Shown: piece after piece, positions 34,850-43,705 of the stretch
Layout of the letters: each line of letters opens with the position of its first letter
Position numbering within the stretch: the first letter of the stretch is position 1
Origin: Pelagibius sp. Alg239-R121
GTDB taxonomy: Bacteria > Pseudomonadota > Alphaproteobacteria > Kiloniellales > Kiloniellaceae
Direction: 5' to 3'
DNA length: 64,000 nucleotides
Assembly: GCF_947331435.1 (NCBI RefSeq)
Contig: NZ_CAMZOF010000004.1
Coordinates: 186,001 to 250,000, forward strand
Made by a program: the position numbers and the translations under genes
The notes under the pieces: model-generated
Databases searched by the model: none
What the model saw: the letters and a program-made list of their open reading frames with translations, nothing else
What the model was told of the DNA's origin: nothing

Positions 34850-35788
34850 ATGACTTCGCGCCCGATTGTCGAACGGCAGTATCGTGATCCGCATCACTAT
34901 CCGGAGGGAATTGCCTTTCAGGATGGCCAATATCTGCCCGTCTCTGAGGCCAAGATCTCCGTTCTCGACTGGGGATTTCTGCATTCCGACGCCACCTACG
35001 ATACTGTCCACGTCTGGGATGGAGCATTCTTCCGGCTCGATCGGCATCTGGAGCGGTTTTGGGGCAGCCTGGAGAGGCTCCGGATGTCGATTCCCTACGA
35101 TCCCGCACAGGTGACCGAAATCCTGCACAATTGCGTCGCGCTCTCGGGGCATCGGAATGCCTATGTTGAGATGCTCTGTACGCGCGGCACATCGCCCAGT
35201 TTCAGCCGTGATCCGCGTGATGCGGTGAACCGCTTTATGGCTTTTGCCGTACCTTTTGGTTCGGTTGCCAATGCGGAACAGTTGGCGCGAGGCCTGCATA
35301 TCGCGGTCAGCGACGTTGTTAGAATTCCGCCAAGTTCGGTCGATCCCGCGATTAAGAATTACCACTGGCTGGATCTGGTTCGCGGGCTTTTCGACGCCTA
35401 CGATCAGGGCGCTGAAACGGCTCTCGTCGTCGATAGTCAAGGTAATGTTGCAGAGGGGCCTGGGTTCAACGTTTTCCTCGTTAAAGATGGAAGCCTCGCG
35501 ACGCCGGCCGACGGTGTTCTGGCGGGCATCACGCGTCAAAGTGTATTCGAAATCTGCGAGGAACTTGGCCTTGCCTGCGCGCCGAGAGCGCTTCCCCGGG
35601 CTGAACTGGCAGGGGCGGATGAGCTGTTCATTACCTCGACGGCCGGCGGTATCATGCCCGTGACCCGTATCAACGACCGACCGGTCAATGCGGGGGCGGT
35701 TGGTCCGGTGACACGACGGATCAAAGACCTCTATTGGGCCAAGCACAGTGATCCGGCCTGGTCCAGTCCGGTAGACTATTCTTTATAA
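34850..35788 (+). CDS. Class IV aminotransferase (BCAT/D-amino acid transaminase family)
   Basis: A 312-residue fold-type IV PLP enzyme. It has SVLDWGFLHSDATYDTVHVW with the conserved GFLxxDATYDT loop and AIKNYHWLDLVRG with the PLP Lys. EGPGFNVFLVKDG, GVLAGITRQSVFEICEELG and ELFITSTAGGIMPVT follow. These are typical of branched-chain and D-amino acid transaminases, and the sequence is between the two. It is followed by a GNAT gene 47 bases later and by an enoyl-CoA hydratase, probably one transcript. Confidence 0.92.
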   Translation: MTSRPIVERQYRDPHHYPEGIAFQDGQYLPVSEAKISVLDWGFLHSDATYDTVHVWDGAFFRLDRHLERFWGSLERLRMSIPYDPAQVTEILHNCVALSGHRNAYVEMLCTRGTSPSFSRDPRDAVNRFMAFAVPFGSVANAEQLARGLHIAVSDVVRIPPSSVDPAIKNYHWLDLVRGLFDAYDQGAETALVVDSQGNVAEGPGFNVFLVKDGSLATPADGVLAGITRQSVFEICEELGLACAPRALPRAELAGADELFITSTAGGIMPVTRINDRPVNAGAVGPVTRRIKDLYWAKHSDPAWSSPVDYSL

Positions 35789-35834
35789 CGCGGCGCGGAA
35801 TGGGGCACGCGCGATCAACTGTATTGGAGGGGCT

Positions 35835-36314
35835 GTGGGAGATATCTCGGTTCGGTTCGCCGTTGATGGGGATGAAGAGCAGGTCGCGGAGATGATCGAT
35901 GCAATGGACGATTATTATCGTGATGATCCAAAACCCGTTGACCTGACACGATCGGCGGTCAAAGAGTGGCTGTGTTCGGATAGGACCGATACGCGATTCG
36001 TTCTAGCATTCTCGGGAGGGGAAGCGGTGGGCTTTGCTTGTTTTGCCGTTTTACATCCCGGCAATGCGCTGGCCGGATTGATCTTTCTGAAGGATTTGTT
36101 TGTCGTTGAAGACTGGCGCGGCGCCGGTGTTGGCAAAGAAATCGTGCGGTTCCTCGCCGGTTTCTGTCAGCGTGAAGGCATAGGCCGGATCGACTGGTCG
36201 GTTGAGAACGATCGGTCGCAGCGATTCTACGAGGCTTTTGGTGCCAAAGTCTTGCCTCAGAAGCGCTTTATGCGGCTCGATGGCGACGCACTTACCTCCC
36301 TTGCCAAAAAATAA
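35835..36314 (+). CDS. GNAT-family N-acetyltransferase
   Basis: A 159-residue protein: ISVRFAVDGDEEQVAEMIDA at the start, GEAVGFACFAVLHPG in the middle and LKDLFVVEDWRGAGVGKEIV, the acetyl-CoA loop (R-x-x-G-x-G/A). The end IDWSVENDRSQRFYEAFGA completes the fold. The start is a GTG at 35835 after GAGGGG. It lies between the aminotransferase and the hydratase in one strand. Acceptor unknown. Confidence 0.88.
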   Translation: MGDISVRFAVDGDEEQVAEMIDAMDDYYRDDPKPVDLTRSAVKEWLCSDRTDTRFVLAFSGGEAVGFACFAVLHPGNALAGLIFLKDLFVVEDWRGAGVGKEIVRFLAGFCQREGIGRIDWSVENDRSQRFYEAFGAKVLPQKRFMRLDGDALTSLAKK

Positions 36315-36415
36315 AAGCATAAGGTTTCTGCGGATGATTCAAGCCGGATTAGGCACGTTTCAAAAGCTCATGCTGCACGACAGGGACTCGGTGCGCGAGT
36401 TACAGGGATTAGGAT

Positions 36416-37231
36416 ATGACAGTTAGGATTGAGAAAACGGACAGCGTCTGGACCGTAATTCATTCGCGTCCTGAGGCCCGTAACGCCATGGACCCCGACA
36501 GTGCCGACGCTTTGCAGGAAGCCTTTCTGGAATTCGACCGGGACGAGACGGCTTCGGTCGCGGTGTTCTGGGGTGAAGGTGGGGCCTTTTGCGCGGGTTG
36601 GGATCTGAAATTCGCCGCCTCACTGGACGATGACAATCCGCTGAGTGAACAGGATCTGCCCGAAGACGGCGGTGAGCGCGGGAACGGCGGCGAAATTCCA
36701 CGCGGCCCCATGGGCCCCAGCCGGCTCGAGCTTGATAAGCCCGTGATCGGGGCCGTGGCCGGTCCTGCCGTTGCGGGCGGTATGGAGTTGGCGCTTTGGT
36801 GCGACTTCCGGGTGATGGAGGAGACTGCCTACATGGGTGTCTACTGCCGGCGCTGGGGCATTCCGCTGATCGATGGCGGTACGGTGCGTTTGCCACGCCT
36901 TGTGGGCGAAGGGCGCGCACTGGAAATTATTCTAACCGGCCGCAAGGTGCCGGCAGAGGAATGCGCCAGAATCGGCCTTTGCGAATATCTGGTTGAGGAT
37001 GGCGGGAGCCGGGAAAAGGCGGAAGAGCTGGCGCATCAGATTGCAAAATTTCCCCAACACTGTGTCCGCACCGATCGTCGCTCGGCCATTCGCCAGCATG
37101 GTCTGTCTGTGCGCGATGCGTTGGTGCAGGAGTGGTACAACGGGCAACCAGCTTTAAGCGAAGGTGGGCTCGACGGCGCGGCCCGCTTTAAGGACGGTCT
37201 TGGCCGGCACGGCGATTTTGGAAAGATCTAA
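36416..37231 (+). CDS. Enoyl-CoA hydratase/isomerase (crotonase) family protein
   Basis: A 271-residue crotonase-fold protein. The oxyanion-hole segments are VFWGEGGAFCAGWDLKFAAS and IGAVAGPAVAGGMELALWCD. DGGTVRLPRLVGEGRALEIIL completes the core. A 24-residue acidic and Gly-rich insert follows the first segment (EDGGERGNGGEIPRGPMG). The usual catalytic Glu pair is only partly visible, so the true reaction (hydratase, isomerase or other) is uncertain. It is the last gene of the aminotransferase cluster and convergent with yafJ. Confidence 0.87.
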   Translation: MTVRIEKTDSVWTVIHSRPEARNAMDPDSADALQEAFLEFDRDETASVAVFWGEGGAFCAGWDLKFAASLDDDNPLSEQDLPEDGGERGNGGEIPRGPMGPSRLELDKPVIGAVAGPAVAGGMELALWCDFRVMEETAYMGVYCRRWGIPLIDGGTVRLPRLVGEGRALEIILTGRKVPAEECARIGLCEYLVEDGGSREKAEELAHQIAKFPQHCVRTDRRSAIRQHGLSVRDALVQEWYNGQPALSEGGLDGAARFKDGLGRHGDFGKI

Positions 37232-37237
37232 ACCAGC

Positions 37238-38059
37238 TCAGGTCGAGAGGCGGGCGATTTCCATGCCGTCCCGGACTGCCAGGGCAGTGCCTTCCGGCAA
37301 GGCTTCCCAGCCATACTCGTCGAGCGGAACGCTTGCCAGCAACAGCGTCGATTGATCGCCCAGGCCAACACGCAGGCCGTCGCAGGCCCATTCGGGACCC
37401 TGCTGGCAGGCCACGCAGTTGCGTAGGCTCAGCCCGGGTGCGCGTGGCTCGCTGAAGCCGCCGCCTTCTTCGTAGATGCGGCGGTCCGCATGGGCGAATA
37501 GGACTTCGCCATCGGAGTAGAGGAAATTGGCAGAGCCGAGTCTGCGCATATCGCTTGCGAAACCGGCAAAGAGGCGCAGGCGTTCGTTTACAGAGGGCGC
37601 TTGATCATTGTTCAGCCAAACACTGCGCAGACGCTCCAGCAAAAGGCAGAAGGCGAGTTCGGAATCCGTTTCGCCGATGGGCTGATAATGCGCGTTCTGT
37701 GCCTGTTCCGTGTCATGCAAGCCCTTCAACGTGCCGTTGTGTGCAAAGACATGCGCGCGGCCTGCAAGAGCCCGACGGAAGGGATGGGTGTTGCGCAACA
37801 TGGGTTTGCCAATCGTCGCAAGGCGCACGTGGGCAATGACACATTGGCTCTCCAGTTCCTGCTCGGCGATGAACTTGACCCAGGGGCTGTCGCTGGCGGG
37901 CTCGGGTTCCTTGACCAGAAAGGCGTCACGCTCTTCGAAATAGGCAATGCCCCAGCCCGAATTGTTGCCGTGGGTCAAGCCACCGTGCTTCGAGAATTCA
38001 TTAAGAGAGTAGGTCAGCGCTGAAGGCTGACGCGACGACATCGCAAAAAGTTCACACAC
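37238..38059 (-). CDS. Class II glutamine amidotransferase, YafJ-type
   Basis: A 273-residue Ntn hydrolase. Cys2 in MCELFAMSSRQP is the N-terminal nucleophile once Met is removed. It contains HGGLTHGNNSGWGIAYFEE, VIAHVRLATIGKP and FAHNGTL, all typical of the glutamine amidotransferase domain. Stand-alone YafJ proteins lack a synthetase partner, so the role is not known; ammonia transfer to a partner is plausible. The start is set by Cys2. It is convergent with the enoyl-CoA hydratase. Confidence 0.93.
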   Translation of the reverse strand: MCELFAMSSRQPSALTYSLNEFSKHGGLTHGNNSGWGIAYFEERDAFLVKEPEPASDSPWVKFIAEQELESQCVIAHVRLATIGKPMLRNTHPFRRALAGRAHVFAHNGTLKGLHDTEQAQNAHYQPIGETDSELAFCLLLERLRSVWLNNDQAPSVNERLRLFAGFASDMRRLGSANFLYSDGEVLFAHADRRIYEEGGGFSEPRAPGLSLRNCVACQQGPEWACDGLRVGLGDQSTLLLASVPLDEYGWEALPEGTALAVRDGMEIARLST

Positions 38060-38094
38060 AGCACTATTCCCCGAATTTTTACAGAACCGCCAAA

Positions 38095-38205
38095 GCCTGA
38101 TCGCTTTTCAAAGACTCAGTGAAAAACGTGAATCAGTCTCTGAAACATTTATTTAGGATGCAGTTCACGTCCTCGATTGATCCAGCCAAAAACGATTGAG
38201 CGCTA
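38095..38205 (-). repeat. Dispersed intergenic repeat, copy C (reverse)
   Basis: Read on the reverse strand, it begins TAGCGCTCAATCGTTTTTGG, has ATCAATCGAGGACGTGAAC and CTGATTCACGTTTTTCAC in the middle, and ends GCGATCAGGC. The order of blocks is the same as in the repeats at 20877 and 48438. It lies in the gap between yafJ and the LuxR gene. Confidence 0.65.
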
Positions 38206-38327
38206 GGCATTCAATCCCAAAAACTTCGGGATTTCGACCGTCACTTTCAACTGAGATACGACCGCTCTACGAAGATTTGATGCTGCGTGAGCGATGTGAA
38301 AGCGCACCGTCAGAAGACCGTTTGTCC

Positions 38328-39188
38328 TCACCCTCGTGTCTGGTGCACGGAATCCATATAGCGGGTGAAAAGTTCCGCCTGCGAGGAAATGCCGAGTTTC
38401 GCGTAGGCATTGCGCCGATGAGACTTCACCGTGGGTAGAGCGACATCGAGGTTGAGCGCGATCGATGTCGAGGAGTGACCGAGGAGGATCATACGGACGA
38501 CTTCACGCTCCCGTTCGCTCAGAACACCTTGGCCGAACTGGTGGAAAAGGCGTTCGAGCAGCGGCTCCTCCAGCTCCGGCGCCAGGCGGTGAGCGGCATA
38601 TTCCCAGTGCTTGCGGAAGAGTGCGTAAAGGATAGGAAACAAGGTCTTCAATGTTTCGGCTTCGTATTCCGAGAAACCGCCACCGGCCTCTTTTTTTGAC
38701 AGAGACACTTCGATCAGTGCTGATTCGTTCAACGGCATGACGATCAGCAGTTCCTGCATCCCCGAAGGCCAGTCGTTGGTGAGAAAGCCGATTTCCTCGA
38801 AACTGTCGAGGCTGACAGGAAATTCCTGATGTCTGCTTTCCAGGCTGTATTCATCCGGCATGAAATCCTTCATGAAATAGATGCCGGGCTCGGGATTCTT
38901 TCGCACAGCCTGGTAGAAGGGGTTGAGGACATAGGTGTTCCGCAAATAGTTTTTCAGACCTTTGCGATGGCGGGCGACGCAAATGCTGTCGTGCAATAGG
39001 GCTGGGGCTGCGTCCGGCCGGTAGAGAAAGACAATCAGAAATTCAAAAGCGAGAATTTGCGCCATGGCGGCAGAGAAACGCGCGAGGAAGTCATCGCACC
39101 CGATCCTCGAGACGAGATCGCCGGCCACGTCCAACCATTGCTGGAGAGCTTTCGATGTTGGCACCATTGGTTGCTTGTCTTGCGGCAT
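38328..39188 (-). CDS. LuxR-family transcriptional regulator
   Basis: A 286-residue regulator. Residues about 215-280 are a GerE-type helix-turn-helix (LSEREREVVRMILLGHSSTS, IALNLDVALPTVKSHRRN, AYAKLGISSQAELFTRY). The N-terminal 200 residues look like a PAS/GAF-type sensor (FLIVFLYRPDAAPALLH, then DFMPDEYSLESRHQEFPVSL), without a receiver aspartate or the autoinducer-binding motif of LuxR. Likely targets are neighbouring genes, especially the aminotransferase at 39259 on the same strand. The signal is unknown. Confidence 0.9.
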   Translation of the reverse strand: MPQDKQPMVPTSKALQQWLDVAGDLVSRIGCDDFLARFSAAMAQILAFEFLIVFLYRPDAAPALLHDSICVARHRKGLKNYLRNTYVLNPFYQAVRKNPEPGIYFMKDFMPDEYSLESRHQEFPVSLDSFEEIGFLTNDWPSGMQELLIVMPLNESALIEVSLSKKEAGGGFSEYEAETLKTLFPILYALFRKHWEYAAHRLAPELEEPLLERLFHQFGQGVLSEREREVVRMILLGHSSTSIALNLDVALPTVKSHRRNAYAKLGISSQAELFTRYMDSVHQTRG

Positions 39189-39258
39189 GGACAGATCTTA
39201 ATAATTCCGCGAAGCGACAATCATTGCAGAAGTATCTTACAGAAATTTGATGTGCTTT

Positions 39259-40410
39259 TTAAGCGTTGTCAGAGCAATCCCACAAAGCCTGATGGAGAGC
39301 GGTCAAAGCGGCTTCGAGGCGTTCCAACGACAGATAACCGAAGCCGATGCGGATCACGCGCTGTTCCTCGCCGAACCAGCGGCCGTCGGATATCTGAAGA
39401 TCGTAGTCTTCCTGGCTCTCATAAAAGCGATCTACCGCCGCTTCGCTGAACCTGCTCTCCGGTAGGCGCATACAACACAGCGCTCCACCGTCTGGACGCA
39501 CCCACTCGATCAGATCTTTATGCGTGCTCACCCAATCCTCGAGGAGATCAAAGGCTTTCGCAAGGGTCGCGTTGCGTTGTTCCATGATTCCGTCGAGCTT
39601 TTTGAAGAGCATAACGGCGAGGGTTTCATCGACGACCGACGCCGAGATCACCGTGCTGGTTTTCGCGATTCGCAGGCGTTCGTAGAGCGCTTCGTCGCCG
39701 CTGGTCAGCCAACCGATACGCAAGCCCGGTGCGCCATAGGCCTTGGAAATCGACGACATCGTGACGATGCGTTTTGAGAGGTTGGCGACACTTGCCTGCG
39801 GAGGACTGCCATAGGTTGCCTCCCGAAAGGTTTCGTCGACGACGACATAGGCGTCCGGGGCCTGCATCGACACGATATCGACGACAGTTTCAATGGTTTC
39901 CCGCGCCAGAGACACGCCGCCGGGATTTTGGGGAGAGGCCAGGCTGACCAGCTTAGTCTTCGGTGTCAGGGCATTCGACAAGGCCTGAGTATCGAGCCGG
40001 AAACCGCTTTTAAAGGTGAGGGGAAGGGGACGGATCTGAGCCTTGGTTGCGCGCAGACTGTCGATGCTTGGTGGATAGCAGGGGGTGGCGACGACGATTT
40101 CATCGCCAGGATTGCAGAGTTCGAAATTGGTGAGAAACAGGGCCAGCGCCGCACCCTGGGTGATTAAAACCTTTTCCTGATCTATGCCGCAGCGCGCGCC
40201 GATCAGGGTTCGCAGTTCAGGGTCGCCGCGTGACGATCCATAGCCAAGCGGCATCGAGAGAAACGCCTCCAGCTCTTCGGGGGTTATGAGATCGCGGAGC
40301 TGGAGATCCTGTCCGGTGCTGCCCGCCAGATTGTGCCGGCGATGTATATCCAGCAATGACATGATGCCGTTCTTGGGGAAGCGGCTTTGGGAAGAAAGGC
40401 CATCGGGCAT
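39259..40410 (-). CDS. Class I/II aminotransferase (PLP)
   Basis: A 383-residue fold-type I PLP aminotransferase. It has TPKTKLVSLASPQNPGGVSL, VVVDETFREATYG and the PLP Lys in MSSISKAYGAPGLRIGWLTS. VPSFGY-like VIRIGFGYLSLERLEAAL near the end completes the fold. It may begin at the internal ATG at about residue 17 (40362), since the first 16 residues are not typical. Its substrate is unknown. It follows the permease on the same strand, 76 bases apart. Confidence 0.9.
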   Translation of the reverse strand: MPDGLSSQSRFPKNGIMSLLDIHRRHNLAGSTGQDLQLRDLITPEELEAFLSMPLGYGSSRGDPELRTLIGARCGIDQEKVLITQGAALALFLTNFELCNPGDEIVVATPCYPPSIDSLRATKAQIRPLPLTFKSGFRLDTQALSNALTPKTKLVSLASPQNPGGVSLARETIETVVDIVSMQAPDAYVVVDETFREATYGSPPQASVANLSKRIVTMSSISKAYGAPGLRIGWLTSGDEALYERLRIAKTSTVISASVVDETLAVMLFKKLDGIMEQRNATLAKAFDLLEDWVSTHKDLIEWVRPDGGALCCMRLPESRFSEAAVDRFYESQEDYDLQISDGRWFGEEQRVIRIGFGYLSLERLEAALTALHQALWDCSDNA

Positions 40411-40486
40411 GGGGACTCGCCTGCAAAGTAAAGGAGGCAGGCAGATTAGTCGGCTGCTTTAGTGATGTCATGGCCGAAACTGGCAC

Positions 40487-41533
40487 TTATCCCATCACGA
40501 AACCGAAAGCCCAGCCCGAAAGCATGGCACTGACAACCGCCATGAAGAGGTAGAAAAAGAACACCGGCAGGCGGACCAGGGCGAAGACCGGTATGGCGGC
40601 CCAGGCGCTGGTGATGCCGCCGGCGATCAGGAAGGCCATGGCCGGACCCTGGCCCATACCGCTGTCCATCAATGCGCGGATCAAAGGCAAAGCGGCAAAG
40701 CCATCCAGATAGATTGGTGCGCCCACAACGGCGGCAGCCGGGACCGACCACCAGTCGTCGCCGCTGGCGAAACGGCCGACGAAATCGGGCGGCAGAAACA
40801 GTTGCAAGGCGTACTCGGCGATAAAGGCGGCAAAGAGCCAGGTGAACATCATGCGTCCGTTGGCCAGGCTGGAGTCCAGGAAGATCTTTCGCCGGGCTTT
40901 CGAGCGCCAGAAACTCCAGCAGAGACCGCTTTCCTCCAACGTATCGCAACCGCCGCAGCCGGATGCAGAGTAGTGGGCGAGGCTGTTCTTTGCCGGATTC
41001 CGGAAAGCTCCCGCCTTGATAAGAAGCGCTGCGACCCCGCCTCCGAACAGACCGATGAGGAAGGCCGCGAGAGTCTTGCCGACCGCGAAGGAGGTGCCGA
41101 GGGTTCCGGCGGTTACCGCCAGCATGCCTGGGCCGGTGATCGGAGACGATAGCCAGAAGGCAACAACGGGTGCCAGAGGTACACCGCCCGCCATCAAACC
41201 GGCAACCAGCGGCAGCACGGAAACGCCACAGACCGGCGTCAAGGCGCCGATGAAGGCGGCAAGGACGATCATCCTGACTGGGCGGCCCTGAAAAGCTGAG
41301 GCGATGAGGGCCATCGAGCCGCTGGCCTGAACTCCGGCGGTAAGGAACAGGCCGATCGCGATCATGGGCAGGATCAGCAGCAGGTTCTTCAGCGCAAAGA
41401 GCAGCGCAGTCCAAGCGTGCGTCGGCCAGAGAACAACTGCCGTCACAACGGCAAGCAGGCAGGCAGCTTTTATCAGTTTCTTCAACGATATAGCTGGCCG
41501 TTGCGCCAGTTGTTTTGCGGTGTTTAGGCTCAT
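40487..41533 (-). CDS. UPF0718/DUF318-type permease with a Cys-rich loop
   Basis: A 348-residue membrane protein of about nine helices. Features include GALTPVCGVSVLPLVAGLMA, VVAFWLSSPITGPGMLAVTA and APIYLDGFAALPLIRALMDS, which are typical of the ArsP/UPF0718 permeases. A cytoplasmic loop carries SGCGGCDTLEESGLCWSFW with three Cys, which looks like a metal or metalloid ligand set. Members are proposed exporters of organoarsenicals or other toxic compounds. It is divergent from a LysR-type regulator at 41633. Confidence 0.85.
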   Translation of the reverse strand: MSLNTAKQLAQRPAISLKKLIKAACLLAVVTAVVLWPTHAWTALLFALKNLLLILPMIAIGLFLTAGVQASGSMALIASAFQGRPVRMIVLAAFIGALTPVCGVSVLPLVAGLMAGGVPLAPVVAFWLSSPITGPGMLAVTAGTLGTSFAVGKTLAAFLIGLFGGGVAALLIKAGAFRNPAKNSLAHYSASGCGGCDTLEESGLCWSFWRSKARRKIFLDSSLANGRMMFTWLFAAFIAEYALQLFLPPDFVGRFASGDDWWSVPAAAVVGAPIYLDGFAALPLIRALMDSGMGQGPAMAFLIAGGITSAWAAIPVFALVRLPVFFFYLFMAVVSAMLSGWAFGFVMG

Positions 41534-41632
41534 GCGGATTACGATCCCACCTTGCTGGAAGTTGCTCGTTGCTATTCAGGCAGAATTAGTGATGACTAGA
41601 AATCGCACAAACGAATAGTTATTATGTAAGCT

Positions 41633-42517
41633 ATGAATAAAAACGATGGGTCAATTGCTAACCTGGATAGCGAGCTCTTGCGCAGCTTCATCGTCGTGGC
41701 GCGCCATGGGAACGTAACCCATGCAGCACGGGTAGTTCATAAGACCCAGTCGGCTGTCAGCGTGCAGATCAGGCAGTTGGAAGAGCGGCTGAGGGTTAAG
41801 CTGTTCACGCGCGAGGCCCGCGGTGTCAAGCTGACGGAGGCCGGTGAAACTTTGTTGCAATGCGCAGAGCCGATCGTGCGTCAACTCGATCAGGTGGCGG
41901 CGAGCTTTGCCCGTGCGCCGGTTACAGGTGCCGTGCGGGTGGGAATTCCAGATGAATACGGTGCGACGATCCTGCCCGACGTTCTGGCGGCCTTTGCGAC
42001 CCAGCACCCGCTTGCCCAGGTTTCGGTGCGCTGTGGCTTCAGTGTCGATTTTCCGGATGTGGTGGAGAAGGGACAGCTCGATCTGGCGATTTACACAAGC
42101 GACCACATTCCACGATCTTCCGGTGTGACGGTTTTGATGGAGGAGGAAACCGTCTGGACCTGTCGAAAAGGTTTTTCGTTTTCGGGGGAGCAACCCGTTC
42201 CGCTCGCACTCTTTGAGCGAAGCTGCTGGTGGCGAGATATTGCAGTCTCTGCCCTGCAGGACGCAGGAAGATCTTTCCGGATTGCCTATTCCAGCGACAG
42301 CGTGGCGGGGGTCAAGGCGGCAATCTCTTCAGGCCTTGCAGCCGGCATGATTGCGCGTAGTACGTTAGAACCTGGTATGCAGATCCTGAAACCTTCGGAC
42401 GGTTTTCCTGGCCTGCCCGTCTCGCACCTGTTGCTGTTGCGAGGCGACGCCGCCGGTTCTGCTGCAGTCGAAGCCATGTCTGAAGCGATTGTGTCGGCTT
42501 TTGCCGCGATGGCGTGA
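41633..42517 (+). CDS. LysR-family transcriptional regulator
   Basis: A 294-residue LysR-type regulator. The winged helix is SELLRSFIVVARHGNVTHAA, RVVHKTQSAVSVQIRQLEER, LRVKLFTREARGVKLTEAGE. The rest is the periplasmic-binding-like sensor (VRVGIPDEYGATILPDVLAA, then LDLAIYTSDH). Such proteins usually control the divergent gene, here the permease at 40487-41533. The inverted motif AAC-CAT-type sites between the two starts were not resolved. Ligand unknown. Confidence 0.93.
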   Translation: MNKNDGSIANLDSELLRSFIVVARHGNVTHAARVVHKTQSAVSVQIRQLEERLRVKLFTREARGVKLTEAGETLLQCAEPIVRQLDQVAASFARAPVTGAVRVGIPDEYGATILPDVLAAFATQHPLAQVSVRCGFSVDFPDVVEKGQLDLAIYTSDHIPRSSGVTVLMEEETVWTCRKGFSFSGEQPVPLALFERSCWWRDIAVSALQDAGRSFRIAYSSDSVAGVKAAISSGLAAGMIARSTLEPGMQILKPSDGFPGLPVSHLLLLRGDAAGSAAVEAMSEAIVSAFAAMA

Positions 42518-42553
42518 AACCCATTGGGTTGGAGACCGTTTGAGTTTCACGCC
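42511..42553. repeat. Inverted repeat at the LysR gene end
   Basis: GGCGTGAAAC (42511-42520) and GTTTCACGCC (42544-42553) are perfect 10-base inverted arms with a 23-base loop that contains the end of the gene. No T tract follows, so it is a hairpin of uncertain function. Confidence 0.5.
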
Positions 42554-42595
42554 GTTTGAGCCGCTTTATTTGCTATCGGCCTATCTTTTGTTGAC

Positions 42596-42853
42596 CTACC
42601 TGTTATCTGGCCGCGCGCGCACAGCCAATAAGCCTTTCCGGCTGATCCGGTAGGGACGACCGTTTTTTGAGGCAATCAAGCCCTTTGACTTCAGGGTGCG
42701 GAATAAGTTGAGAGTGCAATTTTCAAGGACCCAACCTTCACGGGTGACGCAGTCAACGCCGATGATTTTTTTGCTTGAGTCGAAGTAGTGGCGAATGCAG
42801 CCGCCCTGTGCCAAGGCGTGCAGCACCCGTTGTTGATGACGGGAGACGTTCAC
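42596..42853 (-). CDS. yjhX: YjhX-type toxin-family protein
   Basis: An 85-residue protein with a GTG start at 42853. It matches the YjhX/UPF0386 pattern: NVSRHQQRVLHALAQGG, IRHYFDSSKKIIGVDCVTRE, NLFRTLKSKGLIASKNGRPY, RISRKGLLAVRARPDN. The length equals that of the E. coli protein. YjhX is described as a toxin in a system with the acetyltransferase YjhQ, but no such partner lies nearby. An upstream ATG at 42928 gives an unrelated extension. It is on the strand opposite to the LysR gene. Confidence 0.85.
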   Translation of the reverse strand: MNVSRHQQRVLHALAQGGCIRHYFDSSKKIIGVDCVTREGWVLENCTLNLFRTLKSKGLIASKNGRPYRISRKGLLAVRARPDNR

Positions 42854-43093
42854 TGAAATGATGTCCGGAAATGTTCTGAAACAGAACACCGACCCGTGAG
42901 GCGGACGCAAAACGCCATCCACCGGCACGGCGTGCGGTGTCAGGTTTTTGCGACGGGCCTCTATAGAAGAATCCCGTCAGCTGAACACAAGCGTAATGGA
43001 CATCAAAACTCCGAATTCAGAGAAGGCTGAAATATCCGCTTCGACGGATCAGTTCAAGCCCTTTCGAATAGACAATAGGCCGCAGCCAGGTCG

Positions 43094-43705
43094 TTACCAA
43101 AGAGTCTTTTGGGCACGGGCGCCCCAGGCCTTGTCATATTCCTCGCCACCGACGCGGTTCTCGGTCATCGAGGCGAGGATCCGGCCTGGCGTAGGGAGAG
43201 ATTTCTTGTCGACGTGACGCTCCGGATTCCAGAGCTCCGAACGCACGATCGCACGGGCGCACTGAAAGTACATTTCCACTATCGTGATGACGATGACCGA
43301 GCGTGGCGCCTTGTCTTTGACTGCGAAGGACGCGAGAAGAGCGGGATCGGTATCCAGATGCGCGCGGCCGTTGATGCGGATTGTGTTGCCGTGGCCGGGG
43401 ATCAGGAACAGAAGGGCGACCCGGGGGTCTCGGACGATGTTGCGTAGGGAATCGACCCGGTTGTTGCCGCGCCGGTCGGGCATCACCAGTGTCTTGGAAT
43501 CATGGACGCGAACAAAGCCCGCCAGATCGCCGCGTGGCGAACAGTCGAGGCCTTCGGGCCCGCTGGTGGCCAGGGCGGCAAAGGGAGAAACTTCGATATA
43601 GGCGCGGTATTCCGGCGTAATTTCAGCGGCGACCTTGACGGTCGAGGCTTCGCCGGGCTGGCCGTAAAGGCTTTCCAATTCTTCGACGGAAGAGATGATC
43701 GACAC
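43094..43705 (-). CDS. Pyridoxamine 5'-phosphate oxidase-like FMN protein (MSMEG_1061 type)
   Basis: A 203-residue split-barrel protein. Landmarks are PFAALATSGPEGLDCSPRGD, SKTLVMPDRRGNNRVDSLRN, and VALLFLIPGHGNTIRINGRA, which form the FMN pocket. VEMYFQCARAIVRSELWNP near the C-terminus is typical of this subgroup. These proteins may use FMN or F420 in reductions and are often involved in oxidative stress, but a substrate is not known. It is followed by a 426-base gene-poor gap. Confidence 0.85.
   Translation of the reverse strand: MSIISSVEELESLYGQPGEASTVKVAAEITPEYRAYIEVSPFAALATSGPEGLDCSPRGDLAGFVRVHDSKTLVMPDRRGNNRVDSLRNIVRDPRVALLFLIPGHGNTIRINGRAHLDTDPALLASFAVKDKAPRSVIVITIVEMYFQCARAIVRSELWNPERHVDKKSLPTPGRILASMTENRVGGEEYDKAWGARAQKTLW

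Noticed and set aside
34763-35746. A 327-codon reverse frame opposite the class IV aminotransferase
   Set aside because: The forward gene has its PLP Lys and all family motifs.
40446-41414. A 322-codon reverse frame overlapping the UPF0718 permease in another frame
   Set aside because: The permease frame shows regular membrane helices and family motifs; the other frame is Arg/Gly-rich without structure.
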